Positions 22,911-29,640 are shown, counted from the first letter of the stretch. The stretch is DNA of 29,689 nucleotides from CAYMCQ01 sp964389025 (GCA_964389025.1 CAYMCQ010000053.1:1-29689), one strand, 5' to 3'. Numbers and translations: made by a program. Notes: generated by a model from the sequence alone, not told the origin.

Positions 22911-23552
22911 ATGAAAAAATTGATTCTGACCTGCGCAATGACTTTGGCTTTCAGCCTGTCGCTCACCACCGCTGATGAACCGAATAAGAGTGAAGCCAAA
23001 AAACTTGAACCCCAAAAAGAAGAAAAAAAGGAGGAGAAAAAATCTGTGAACATGAACGAAGTGGCAGTGATTAAAACTACTGAAGGCACGATGGTCATTG
23101 AATTCTGGCCCGATGTCGCGCCGAAGACCGTGGAAAATTTCAAGACGCTCGCGAAGAAAGGTTTTTACGACGGCACGGCGTTTCATCGCGTCATCAAAGG
23201 TTTCATGATTCAAGGCGGCGACCCGCTGACGAAAGACCCGGGCAAGGAAGCGATGTGGGGCACTGGCGATCCTGGCTACAAAGTCAAAGCGGAATTCAAT
23301 GACCGCCATCATGACCGGGGCGTCATTTCCATGGCGCGTTCGCAGGATCCGGATTCCGCCGGCTCCCAATTTTTCATCTGTCACGGCAATCCGCGATTCC
23401 TCGACAAGCAATACACCGCTTTCGGCAAACTGATCAAAGGCGACGACGTGCTGGAAAAAATCGGGACGACAGCCACGCATCCGCCCGACCGCCCGGACAA
23501 ACGCATGGGCGTCGAGAGCATCAAGATCGTTGCCGCCGATTCGGTGAAATGA
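22911..23552 (+). CDS. Exported cyclophilin-type peptidyl-prolyl cis-trans isomerase
   Basis: A 213-residue PpiA/PpiB-like enzyme that catalyses Xaa-Pro isomerisation. An N-terminal signal (MKKLILTCAMTLAFSLSLTT) and a Lys/Glu-rich linker (about 23-47) precede the cyclophilin domain. Its active-site motifs FHRVIKGFMIQGGDP and MARSQDPDSAGSQFFI are intact, and the Arg of FHRV is the catalytic residue of the family. I chose ATG 22911 because upstream codons in the open frame are not conserved-looking and the signal begins here. Expected location is the periplasm. The next small ORF begins two bases after the stop. Confidence 0.92.
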   Translation: MKKLILTCAMTLAFSLSLTTADEPNKSEAKKLEPQKEEKKEEKKSVNMNEVAVIKTTEGTMVIEFWPDVAPKTVENFKTLAKKGFYDGTAFHRVIKGFMIQGGDPLTKDPGKEAMWGTGDPGYKVKAEFNDRHHDRGVISMARSQDPDSAGSQFFICHGNPRFLDKQYTAFGKLIKGDDVLEKIGTTATHPPDRPDKRMGVESIKIVAADSVK

Positions 23553-23553
23553 T

Positions 23554-23748
23554 TTGACTGCGCTAGAACAACTCGGCACCGCACTCGTCGCGCTCGGCTG
23601 TCCGCCGGAAAAATCCGCGGAGATGGCCGCGCAACTCGACAAGCGCGCCAGACAACTGGCCGAACAAAAAGGCCGGACTTACGAAGAGGCTCTTGAACAT
23701 TTGCTCGCCTTGATGAAACAAGGCTGGGCAGCGCAGAGAAGAAGTTAG
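23554..23748 (+). CDS. Small hypothetical protein
   Basis: A 64-residue ORF with TTG start at 23554, directly after the cyclophilin stop. The sequence is amphipathic and helical (EQLGTALVALGCPPEKSAEM, then AAQLDKRARQLAEQKGRTYE), with a second helix EEALEHLLALMKQGW. I do not recognise a family. The tight spacing and consistent codon use argue that it is real and translated with the cyclophilin. Its last bases and TAG stop lie in the left arm of a long palindromic repeat (23745-23830), so the original C-terminus may have been altered. Confidence 0.55.
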   Translation: MTALEQLGTALVALGCPPEKSAEMAAQLDKRARQLAEQKGRTYEEALEHLLALMKQGWAAQRRS

Positions 23749-23830
23749 GAGATGGGAGTTGGAAGATAGAATCTGAAATTCTCGCATTGGAATTTTTCCT
23801 AGCTTCCAACTCCCAACTGCTATCTCCTAA
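23745..23830. repeat. Long imperfect palindrome between the small ORF and the Nudix gene
   Basis: TTAGGAGAT (23745-23753) pairs with ATCTCCTAA (23822-23830). GGGAGTTGGAAG (23754-23765) pairs with CTTCCAACTCCC (23803-23814). A 7-base bulge and a 37-base loop remain. There is no U-tract. It spans the stop of the 64-residue ORF and ends just before the Nudix start. Confidence 0.9.
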
Positions 23831-23834
23831 ATCC

Positions 23835-24386
23835 ATGCTCAAGCCGTGGCGCAAAATCAGTTCAAAACCGATCGGAGATTTCCGTGTTTTCACTCTGCGC
23901 TCGGACAAGAAAATTTCTCCGCGCACGGGCGAGGAGCACGATTTCTACGTGATTGATTCTGTCAACTGGGTCAACATCATCGCCGTCACACCGGACAATC
24001 AGCTCGTGATGGTCGAGCAATATCGCCACGGCTCGGACACAGTTGAACTTGAAGTTCCCGGAGGCATGATGGACTCGGACGACGCATCGCCGGAGAAAAC
24101 CGCGCTCCGCGAATTGCGCGAGGAGACTGGCTACGAAGGCGACAGCGCGCAAGTCATCGGAAAAGTTTTCCCGAATCCTGCCATCCAGAGCAACACCTGC
24201 TTCATCGTGCTCGTGCAGAATTGCGTCTGCAAGCACCCGACACAATTTGACCATTCAGAAGACATCATCACGCGGCTCGTGCAGATTTCAGAAATTCCAA
24301 AGCTGGTTTCAGAAGGCAGAATCAAACACTCGCTCGTCATCGTGGCGTTATATCAATTCGAGCTTTGGCAGCGTGGGCTAAAGTAG
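23835..24386 (+). CDS. Nudix hydrolase, ADP-ribose pyrophosphatase-like
   Basis: A 183-residue Nudix-fold hydrolase that probably cleaves a nucleoside diphosphate linked to another group, such as ADP-ribose. The N-terminal half (KPWRKISSKPIGDFRVFTLR and VNIIAVTPDNQLVMVEQYRHG) is typical of ADPRase-type members. The Nudix box reads GGMMDSDDASPEKTALREL, then REETGY. It has Asp at the first acidic position and one residue more before the R-E than the textbook spacing, a variant seen in family members with a GD-x-SP pattern. The REXXEE core is intact. I chose ATG 23835, after the palindrome; the longer frame to 23787 runs through repeat sequence. Confidence 0.88.
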   Translation: MLKPWRKISSKPIGDFRVFTLRSDKKISPRTGEEHDFYVIDSVNWVNIIAVTPDNQLVMVEQYRHGSDTVELEVPGGMMDSDDASPEKTALRELREETGYEGDSAQVIGKVFPNPAIQSNTCFIVLVQNCVCKHPTQFDHSEDIITRLVQISEIPKLVSEGRIKHSLVIVALYQFELWQRGLK

Positions 24387-24561
24387 GACAGACGTCTCGC
24401 CTGTCTTGCAAGCGCGCAAAAGGAAAACCCCCACCGACTTCGTCGGCTACGAAGTCGAGAATTTGCCGTTTGGTCAGGGGGCGGCGGAAGTTTTGCAAAA
24501 GGAAATTCTTGAAACACTCCGCAGCTTACGATGAAAACGAAAGCCCGCGCGACATTTTCAA
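24387..24561. other. Gene-free segment with a hairpin
   Basis: No convincing gene is present. CGACTTCG (24435-24442) pairs with CGAAGTCG (24450-24457) as a perfect 8-bp hairpin. A short plus-strand frame that ends with TGA near 24533 reads YEVENLPFGQGAAEVLQKEI and looks protein-like. It has no credible start, so it could be a gene remnant of unknown origin. Confidence 0.5.
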
Positions 24562-24594
24562 GTTTGCCAAAAGTATTTCCACGGGGCATCTTTA
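24562..24594 (+). repeat. Antitoxin leader repeat, copy 1
   Basis: GTTTGCCAAAAGTATTTCC begins at 24562 and continues as ACGGGGCATCTTT, ending just before the ATG at 24599. A near-identical copy precedes the antitoxin start at 25142 with almost the same spacing (37 versus 38 bases from repeat start to start codon). It may contain promoter, operator or cassette-boundary sequence. Confidence 0.8.
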
Positions 24595-24598
24595 ACCC

Positions 24599-24823
24599 AT
24601 GAGCACCGTCGTTGAAATTCAGGGCGCGATTGAGAAGCTTTCGCGCAAAGAAAAATCTGCGCTCACGAACTGGCTCGAATCGCAGGAAGAACCTGTGATG
24701 TCTCCGCAGGAAGAAGCGGCCTTGCTGACGCGACTCGACAAAGCCGCGAGCGAACTCGATGCCGGACAGGGTGTGCCGATTGGGCAAGTGCGCGGCATGG
24801 TTCGCAAATGGGCTGCAAAGTAA
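24599..24823 (+). CDS. Antitoxin of a ParE-type module
   Basis: A 74-residue antitoxin. The N-terminus MSTVVEIQGAIEKLSRKEK is a short helix shared with the antitoxin fragment at 25142. The acidic middle (PQEEAALLTRLDKAASELDA) and C-terminus GVPIGQVRGMVRKWAAK complete it. It is followed by a ParE-like toxin whose ATG lies 16 bases inside its 3' end, the normal antitoxin-first, overlapping arrangement. No clear DNA-binding fold is visible. The upstream 24562-24594 leader is duplicated before the next antitoxin, which points to a common origin. Confidence 0.82.
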   Translation: MSTVVEIQGAIEKLSRKEKSALTNWLESQEEPVMSPQEEAALLTRLDKAASELDAGQGVPIGQVRGMVRKWAAK

Positions 24824-25098
24824 TCTTCGCCCCGTCCGCGATTCAACGATTGGAAGAAATCGTTTCCTACATCGCACAGGATAATCCATCTGCGGCGGAA
24901 AAGTTCGGACTTCATCTTGTTGATCGCGCCGGGTTGTTGGCGGATTTCCATGAACTCGGTCGCCCGTATCGCCAGCGTCTGAATGTTCGCCGGCTTTTGT
25001 GCAAGCCTTATTGGATTTACTACCGCGTTCAGCATGAGCAGCACGTTGTGGAGATCATGGATTACTGGCATTCAGCGCGACGCGAGCCGGAAATCTAA
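24808..25098 (+). CDS. ParE-family toxin
   Basis: A 96-residue ParE/RelE-fold toxin. The N-terminal strand KVIFAPSAIQRLEEIVSYIA is the family opening. Helix two (NPSAAEKFGLHLVDRAGLL) follows, then RRLLCKPYWIYYRVQ, and the C-terminus VVEIMDYWHSARREP gives the HxxRxP-type end. The family usually acts on DNA gyrase. It overlaps its antitoxin by 16 bases and both partners look intact. A duplicated antitoxin leader begins six bases after its stop. Confidence 0.87.
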   Translation: MGCKVIFAPSAIQRLEEIVSYIAQDNPSAAEKFGLHLVDRAGLLADFHELGRPYRQRLNVRRLLCKPYWIYYRVQHEQHVVEIMDYWHSARREPEI

Positions 25099-25103
25099 AT
25101 CAG

Positions 25104-25135
25104 GTTTGCCAAAAGTATTTCCGCGAGGCATCTTT
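25104..25135 (+). repeat. Antitoxin leader repeat, copy 2
   Basis: GTTTGCCAAAAGTATTTCC begins at 25104 and continues as GCGAGGCATCTTT before the GTG at 25142. It differs from copy 1 at only a few positions. Confidence 0.8.
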
Positions 25136-25141
25136 TTGGGC

Positions 25142-25429
25142 GTGAGCACAATCGAAGAAATCAAAACAGCCATCGGCAGGTTGACGCTGGAAGACCGCGC
25201 TGAAATGCTTGCCGAACTCTGCGGTTGGACGGACGACGAATGGGATCGCCAGATGAAACACGATGCCAAGGCTGGCAAATTTTCCGCGCTTAATCGCGAA
25301 GCTGACGCTGCTCACTTTGCCAGGAATACTCATTGGTTTTCGATTTACATGGCGTGTCCTCACCCCTTTGAAGTTCCACCTCGCAAGAAACAGTTTTGGA
25401 CTGCGGTGGCTGGCGGGGAATGGGGCTGA
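25142..25429 (+). pseudogene. Orphan antitoxin with a replaced C-terminus
   Basis: The frame starts at GTG 25142. Residues 1 to about 60 (MSTIEEIKTAIGRLTLEDRA, then GWTDDEWDRQMKHDAKAGKF and SALNREADAAH) are typical of an addiction-module antitoxin. After that the sequence stops resembling the family and runs through FARNTHWFSIYMACPH into the palindrome at 25394, where it stops at 25427. No toxin gene follows. The N-terminal part may still be made and might bind a related toxin. It is best read as the remains of a second toxin-antitoxin unit homologous to the one just upstream. Confidence 0.75.
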
Positions 25430-25507
25430 CACCGCTTTGAAATTCACCGCGCACCCGCCGAGCCAAAGCGGTGTGTGCCCTCACCCCTCACCCACCGCAG
25501 TCCAAAA
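25394..25507. repeat. Nested palindrome of about 114 bases
   Basis: The outer arms TTTTGGACTGCGGTGG (25394-25409) and 25492-25507 are perfect 16-base inverted repeats. The inner arms ACACCGCTTTG (25429-25439) and 25464-25474 are perfect over 11 bases. A direct echo CCTCACCCCT occurs outside and inside. It terminates the orphan antitoxin frame. From 25508 to 25606 I see no gene. Confidence 0.92.
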
Positions 25508-25606
25508 CGTCACGCGCAATACCGCAGACTATCAGCGCCCCGGATCGAAGATCTTCAATCCATTTGCCTCTTGATGGCGTTGCGCTCACACGAGCGCAGA
25601 ATTCAC

Positions 25607-26968
25607 TCACGGCAAAACCACCGCGCGATAATATCGCTGAAAATGCAGGACACTGACCGCATCGGTGAATGAAAAGGGCGAGAAGTTCGTGCGGAGAGAA
25701 ATCCAGTTGGTCAACGCCAGATTGGTTGAAGCTTCAACCGCGTAGTTGTATCCCGTCGTGCCGGTGACTGTCAGGCGAAATTGTCCGCCTGTTTCAAAAC
25801 CGGGGCTGGATATCACTGCCGACACATCTGGCGTGATGACCAGCAAAGTCGCGACGGAACTCGTGACGCTGCCTCCATCGTTCGTGACGATGACCGAATA
25901 ACTTCCAGTATCAGCCGACTGCGCGTTTGTTTTTGTGTAAGCCGTGGCTGTCGCGCTGGAAATGTTTGTTCCGTTAAACCGCCACTGATAAATCAGCGGC
26001 GCCGTCCCATTGGCAGTGACGGTGAAGGTGGCGTTGCTGCCGAGAGTCACGAGTTGGCTTTGCGGCTGGCTAATGATGGCGGGCGGGATGATCTGATTCG
26101 TTACATTGAATTGATAATTTATGTCGCCCAGATCGCTGCCATTCCATTTCAACCGCGCATTCACATTATTTGTCCCAACGAAGGAACTGCCGGGCGCGTA
26201 AACAAGATTCGTCCCGTTTTCAATGTGAGCATCACCATTTACGTTTGTCCCCGAGGTTAAAACATATTCGAGTCCAGAAACTTGATTCTCGCTCAAGTTA
26301 TTTGTTGCGGAGCTTTTATTTCCCAATGTGAAAAACTGGTTTGTAAATTTGCATGACACATCAAGCGTTCCATAAACTGCGCTGCTAGGGAGGTTGTTTG
26401 TAACTCCTGGCCAACGAACATCAAAAAATAAACCAACATCAATTCCACCAAGAGCAGATACTACATTTGTAATATGATTTAAATCGCTTCCTGAAGGATT
26501 CCATGATGCATCTCTATGAAATTTTCCAATATAAAGTCTGTTTGTATCTAACTGTTCGCTACCCAAATTATTAACTATAAATCTATTCGTGCTTGTGTTT
26601 ATCAAAGTTGAAGGATTATTTCTGTCAACTGCGGAAAGTTCTGCGTGAAACATCGTCTCGCTGTTTAATGGACGTTTATCTGCCATAAGTTCAGTTCCGT
26701 AAGGCTTGGTCGTTATCTTCATTTCTGGTTGAGTTGGATTTGGAAAACTTCCACCCCATTCCGAATCATCAACTCCAAGGAAACCTTCTTCAAAACCTCC
26801 ACTTTCATGAGATATGTTGATCGCTTGTGCAGCACCAAGAGGTGCTCCGTTAACTTGAATATTCAATCTTTCACCATGAGTATCAGTTAATAACCCTAGT
26901 CCAATTAATCCCGAAAAAATCACATGCCCACCTAGCCGCGGCCAAGCTCGAAGTGCCCGGAATTTCAT
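25607..26968 (-). CDS. Secreted Ig-like domain protein with unknown N-terminal domain
   Basis: A 453-residue exported protein. ATG 26968 gives a basic start and a hydrophobic segment (about 14-28, HVIFSGLIGLGLL). Residues 35-290 form an Asn/Thr/Ser-rich beta region I do not recognise. It has two related-looking W-N-x-S-G-S-D-L stretches (156 and 275). An Ig-like domain covers about 295-378 (PPAIISQPQSQLVTLGSNAT, then YQWRFNGTNI and ADTGSYSVIVTN). A final domain (VEASTNLALTNWISL to the FQRYYRAV tail) is characteristic of verrucomicrobial surface proteins. DNA from about 26300 to 26900 is clearly more AT-rich than the Ig part. It is probably extracellular and adhesive or substrate-binding. The frame upstream of 26968 is repeat sequence. 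Confidence 0.85.
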   Translation of the reverse strand: MKFRALRAWPRLGGHVIFSGLIGLGLLTDTHGERLNIQVNGAPLGAAQAINISHESGGFEEGFLGVDDSEWGGSFPNPTQPEMKITTKPYGTELMADKRPLNSETMFHAELSAVDRNNPSTLINTSTNRFIVNNLGSEQLDTNRLYIGKFHRDASWNPSGSDLNHITNVVSALGGIDVGLFFDVRWPGVTNNLPSSAVYGTLDVSCKFTNQFFTLGNKSSATNNLSENQVSGLEYVLTSGTNVNGDAHIENGTNLVYAPGSSFVGTNNVNARLKWNGSDLGDINYQFNVTNQIIPPAIISQPQSQLVTLGSNATFTVTANGTAPLIYQWRFNGTNISSATATAYTKTNAQSADTGSYSVIVTNDGGSVTSSVATLLVITPDVSAVISSPGFETGGQFRLTVTGTTGYNYAVEASTNLALTNWISLRTNFSPFSFTDAVSVLHFQRYYRAVVLP

Positions 26969-27040
26969 GATTCGGTTATCGCAGAAAGCCAATGAAAAAC
27001 AAGCAAGATATCGCGTGTAAGGAAGACCGGCGCTCCAAGA

Positions 27041-27187
27041 AGCTCCGTCAGGAGCGGAATCTTTGTAGCTTCGGATCCCATCAACGAATTCAGCCCCGTC
27101 AGGGGCGACATCGGAATATGCCGCTCCTGACGGAGCTTTGGTTTGTTCGGGTTGCGTTACTACAATGATGCCGCCCCTGACGGGGTT
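27041..27187. repeat. Array of four related hairpin units
   Basis: The units GCTCCGTCAGGAGCGG (from 27042) and GCCCCGTCAGGGGCG (from 27093) point one way. Their inverse versions CCGCTCCTGACGGAGC (from 27121) and CGCCCCTGACGGGG (from 27172) point the other. Each unit contains its own 5-bp hairpin around GTCA or TGAC. The array occupies the gap 26969-27260 between divergent genes. A further TCCCTGCGGGA hairpin sits at 27241-27251. Confidence 0.88.
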
Positions 27188-27260
27188 TGGCTTTGTTTTC
27201 GCGTTGACCCGCTGTTGAAACCGTGGGCTATTCTCTGTCGTCCCTGCGGGACTAAAAATC

Positions 27261-27458
27261 ATGCTCCTCGAAAATTTAACGTGGCCGGAAGTCAAAAAGC
27301 TGAAGCTGGCGAACAAAGTCGTCGTGCTGCCGCTCGGCTCGTTCGAGCAACACGGATCGCATCTGCCGCTGACGACGGACACGGACATCGTCAACCCAAT
27401 GGTGGGGCGGGCAGTCCTCTGCCCGCCGTGCGCAGGAATTGCGGCGCGCACGGAGTGA
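27261..27458 (+). pseudogene. Creatininase-family N-terminal fragment cut by a repeat
   Basis: The first 45 or so codons (MLLENLTWPEVKKLKLANKV, then VVLPLGSFEQHGSHLPLTTD and TDIV) are clearly the start of a creatininase/creatinine amidohydrolase family metalloenzyme. Its metal-binding pattern E-x-H followed by an Asp about nine residues later is visible. The full enzyme is about 230-260 residues, so most is missing. Coding runs straight into a GC-rich repeat from about 27400 and stops at 27456. The rest of the gene is not in the window, since minus-strand genes follow at once. Confidence 0.85.
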
Positions 27459-27465
27459 CGCGCCC
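27400..27465. repeat. GC-rich double hairpin at the creatininase truncation
   Basis: GGCGGGC (27406-27412) pairs with GCCCGCC (27421-27427), and CCGTGCGC (27426-27433) pairs with GCGCACGG (27446-27453). The outer GGGCG and CGCCC also match. The element begins where creatininase similarity ends. Confidence 0.83.
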
Positions 27466-27490
27466 TAATTTCCCTGTTTATGAGAGGGCT

Positions 27491-27772
27491 TTAGGGTTTT
27501 TGTCGCCGCACTTTTTCCTTCTTTTCCTCCAGATCGGCTTGAATTTTCTTCCGCTCGTTCACTAATTCTTTTTCAAGCTGTTCCATCTTTTCGAATTCGC
27601 CCGCGCCACCGGCTTTCTCCATTTCCTGTTTCACCGCAATCTCCCGCTCTGCAATCTTCGCCGCGCATTTTGATTCCAGTTCGGCGATTTCTTTTTTCTG
27701 CGCGGCGGTGAGTTTGATTGACGGCGAAGTTTTGTTCAGCCGCTCCATCGCGAGTTCATAGGCGGATTTCAT
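27491..27772 (-). CDS. Small coiled-coil protein, conserved-looking, unknown function
   Basis: A 93-residue, highly charged protein starting MKSAYELAMERLNKTSPSIK and then predicted to be nearly all helix (LTAAQKKEIAELESKCAAKI, AEREIAVKQEMEKA, FEKMEQLEKELVNERKKIQA). Heptad-like Leu/Ile/Ala spacing suggests a coiled coil. There is no signal peptide or membrane segment. I believe similar short proteins occur in other Verrucomicrobia, but cannot name a family. It follows the TPR gene on the same strand across a 64-base gap filled by a palindromic repeat. Confidence 0.75.
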   Translation of the reverse strand: MKSAYELAMERLNKTSPSIKLTAAQKKEIAELESKCAAKIAEREIAVKQEMEKAGGAGEFEKMEQLEKELVNERKKIQADLEEKKEKVRRQKP

Positions 27773-27784
27773 TTGAGGAACCTT

Positions 27785-27841
27785 AATAAGGAAACCATGA
27801 AAGCAGGAGCAGAAAATTCATGGCTTCCTGGATTCCTTATT
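27785..27841. repeat. Imperfect palindrome at the end of the TPR gene
   Basis: AATAAGGAA (27785-27793) pairs with TTCCTTATT (27833-27841), and CCATGAA (27795-27801) pairs with TTCATGG (27817-27823). The outer right arm includes the TPR stop codon. No U-tract follows, so it is a repeat rather than a clear terminator. Confidence 0.83.
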
Positions 27842-28277
27842 TCTTTTTCCACGGCATGTCGGGAAATTTTTCCGGCGTCTTGAACATCTGCGGTTCCAAT
27901 TTCGGCCTGGCCATTTCCAATTCCGATTCGCTTGCGCCCGCTGGCGGCGGGCCGCTTGGTTTTTCCCGCCAAGAGGCGATGCGCGCCTGCAATCCATGAT
28001 GCTCGGCGGTCTTTTTGTCGCCGGCCTTCATGTAGAACAAAGACAGGTTGGTGTGAACGAGTTGTTCATGTGGCTTCAGCTTTTCAGCTTTATGACCTTC
28101 CGTGATTGCCGAGGCAAAATCTCCTTTGCGATAAAACGCCATGCCGAGAGCCAGTTGCGCGTCAAAGTTTCCTGCGTCTTCAGCCAGGGCAGCCTTCAAT
28201 TTCCTGATCGCCGAATCGAAATCGCCCGTGCTGAAATCGAACATCGCGTCATCGTATTTTTCCTGCGGCGTGGACAT
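27837..28277 (-). CDS. Small TPR-repeat protein
   Basis: A 146-residue soluble protein with about three TPR units in residues 1-107: YDDAMFDFSTGDFDSAIRKL, FDAQLALGMAFYRKGDFASA and HTNLSLFYMKAGDKKTAEHH. Each shows the usual G/A-Y-G-A spacing. A Pro-rich C-terminal tail (PSGPPPAGASESELEMA to FPDMPWKKK) follows. There is no signal peptide. TPRs mediate protein binding, and the partner is unknown. The start ATG is three bases from the stop of the broken toxin frame, so the gene may be transcribed from the toxin-antitoxin promoter. Confidence 0.85.
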   Translation of the reverse strand: MSTPQEKYDDAMFDFSTGDFDSAIRKLKAALAEDAGNFDAQLALGMAFYRKGDFASAITEGHKAEKLKPHEQLVHTNLSLFYMKAGDKKTAEHHGLQARIASWREKPSGPPPAGASESELEMARPKLEPQMFKTPEKFPDMPWKKK

Positions 28278-28279
28278 GG

Positions 28280-28556
28280 TTACTCCGAATAAACTGCGTG
28301 CGTTCCAACGTTGAACGATACCACCGAATCGCCCTCGATGTAAAAGACGACGCGCAGATCATCCTTCGATGACCACAGCGTGAACCGTCTTTTTCATGAT
28401 TCCGGAGAGACGATGGACTTTATGCGTGCGCAGTCGCGAATCGAACGGATCAATTTTGAAACTCTTCCAGGCGTTTCGCGCCGATTCCTTTTGCGCCGAG
28501 CGCAAGGCGTAAAAATTTCTCCAGAACCTTTTCGTTGCCCGATCACGGTATTTCAT
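28280..28556 (-). pseudogene. RelE-type toxin gene, frameshifted
   Basis: The first frame from 28556 reads KYRDRATKRFWRNFYALRSA, then KSFKIDPFDSRLRTHKVHRL and KKTVHAVVIEG, then TGA at 28359-28361. The next frame gives DLRVVFYIEGDSVVSFNVGT and HAVYSE, ending at TAA 28280-28282. This is the expected rest of a RelE-like mRNA interferase. The junction GAAGGATGATCTG carries one T too many; without it E-G-D-L would be continuous. The toxin is probably inactive, unless this is a sequencing error. The start overlaps the antitoxin by four bases. Confidence 0.8.
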
Positions 28557-28792
28557 TCCCGGCCAGGCGGTCGCTCGTTCAGCGCGACTTCCATGTCCAC
28601 AAGCCGATCATCCTCCGCGTCCTCGATTCCGCGCCAGACATCTTCCGGGATGTCGGGATTTTCGATGCGCCGCATGATGCGTTCAATTGTTTTGTCATTC
28701 GCACAAAGAGTTTTCAAGACGCGTTCCGCGACGCTGGCCCGCTCCGTCCGAGGCAATGACTCAAGTTCTTTGACAATCTCAGTTGCGCTCAT
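28553..28792 (-). CDS. Antitoxin partner of the RelE-like toxin
   Basis: A 79-residue acidic protein. ATG 28792 is preferred over a GTG two codons upstream. The N-terminal helices MSATEIVKELESLPRTERAS and VAERVLKTLCANDKTIERIM precede a toxin-binding acidic C-terminal tail (PDIPEDVWRGIEDAEDDRLV). This is typical of small antitoxins that precede RelE/HigB-type toxins. The toxin frame overlaps its end by four bases. With its toxin frameshifted it is probably a relic that can still be expressed. It is divergent from the HAD gene with a 47-base gap. Confidence 0.75.
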   Translation of the reverse strand: MSATEIVKELESLPRTERASVAERVLKTLCANDKTIERIMRRIENPDIPEDVWRGIEDAEDDRLVDMEVALNERPPGRE

Positions 28793-28839
28793 GGCCACAA
28801 TGTTTCAGATTGACGCCCGTTTCGCAAGAGCAGCGCACG

Positions 28840-29640
28840 ATGAATTTGCCAATAAAACTGATCTCAACCGACTTCGACGGCACGTTGTTCGCCGAGTTTG
28901 AAAACCCGCCGATCCCGGTCAAACTTCAAAAGCTCATCGGCGAGTTGCAATCGCAGGGCGCGAAGTGGGTCATCAACACGGGGCGCGACATGTCGAGCCT
29001 CATGGAGGCGCTGGCGCGCTCGAAAATTTCCGTCCAGCCGGATTATCTCGTTCTCGTCGAGCGCGAAATTCATTCGCACGACGGCTCAAGTTACATCGGA
29101 TTGGAAGATTGGAATCGAGAATGCGCGCGGGCGCACGAGGAAATTTTCGCAAAGGTGCGGAAGGATTTGCCGCGGATCATTTCGTGGATCAACGGCAGAT
29201 TCAAAGCCACGCTCTACGAGGACGCTTACTCGCCGTTTTGCCTCATCGCCGGAAACAACGGCGATGCGGACAGCATCCACGGATATCTCGAAGACTATTG
29301 CCGCGAGATTCCGCAACTGACCGTCGTGCGCAACGACGTTTATGCGCGCTTCTCGCACGAGGCGTTCAACAAAGGGACTGCGCTCGGAGAAATCTCGCGC
29401 CGCCTCGGCATCGCTGCGGGAAATATTTTCGCCGCCGGCGATCACCTGAACGATTTGCCGATGCTTTCCTCAAAATATGCGCGCTGGCTCACCGCGCCAA
29501 GCAACGCAGTGGACGGCGTGAAGGAGGCGGTTCGCCGGCAAAATGGTTTTATCAGCAAACATCCTCGCGGGCTTGGCGTGGCTGACGGGCTGGAATTTCT
29601 TCTGCGCGAGTCGGCGCAAAGCAGACGGACTTTGGTTTAA
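28840..29640 (+). CDS. HAD-superfamily hydrolase, Cof/HAD-IIB type
   Basis: A 266-residue Mg2+-dependent phosphatase. HAD motif I is STDFDGTL near the N-terminus, with the nucleophile in DFD. Motif II is the T in VINTGRD. Motif III is the Lys in HEAFNKGTALGEI, and motif IV is the acidic pair in FAAGDHLNDLPML. The roughly 110 residues between motifs II and III form a C2-type cap, as in Cof-like sugar-phosphate phosphatases. The substrate cannot be told. ATG 28840 puts motif I at the usual position. A 9-bp hairpin follows 11 bases after the stop. Confidence 0.9.
   Translation: MNLPIKLISTDFDGTLFAEFENPPIPVKLQKLIGELQSQGAKWVINTGRDMSSLMEALARSKISVQPDYLVLVEREIHSHDGSSYIGLEDWNRECARAHEEIFAKVRKDLPRIISWINGRFKATLYEDAYSPFCLIAGNNGDADSIHGYLEDYCREIPQLTVVRNDVYARFSHEAFNKGTALGEISRRLGIAAGNIFAAGDHLNDLPMLSSKYARWLTAPSNAVDGVKEAVRRQNGFISKHPRGLGVADGLEFLLRESAQSRRTLV

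Noticed and set aside
24439..24533. Possible C-terminal gene remnant reading VENLPFGQG
   Set aside because: It is protein-like but has no start codon, no recognised family and only about 30 codons.
26969..27451. N-terminal extension of the Ig-like protein
   Set aside because: The upstream frame runs through the hairpin array and opposite the creatininase fragment. A signal-like start exists at 26968.
27769..27972. 67-codon minus-strand frame overlapping the TPR gene end
   Set aside because: It overlaps the TPR gene in another frame and runs into the palindrome at 27785.
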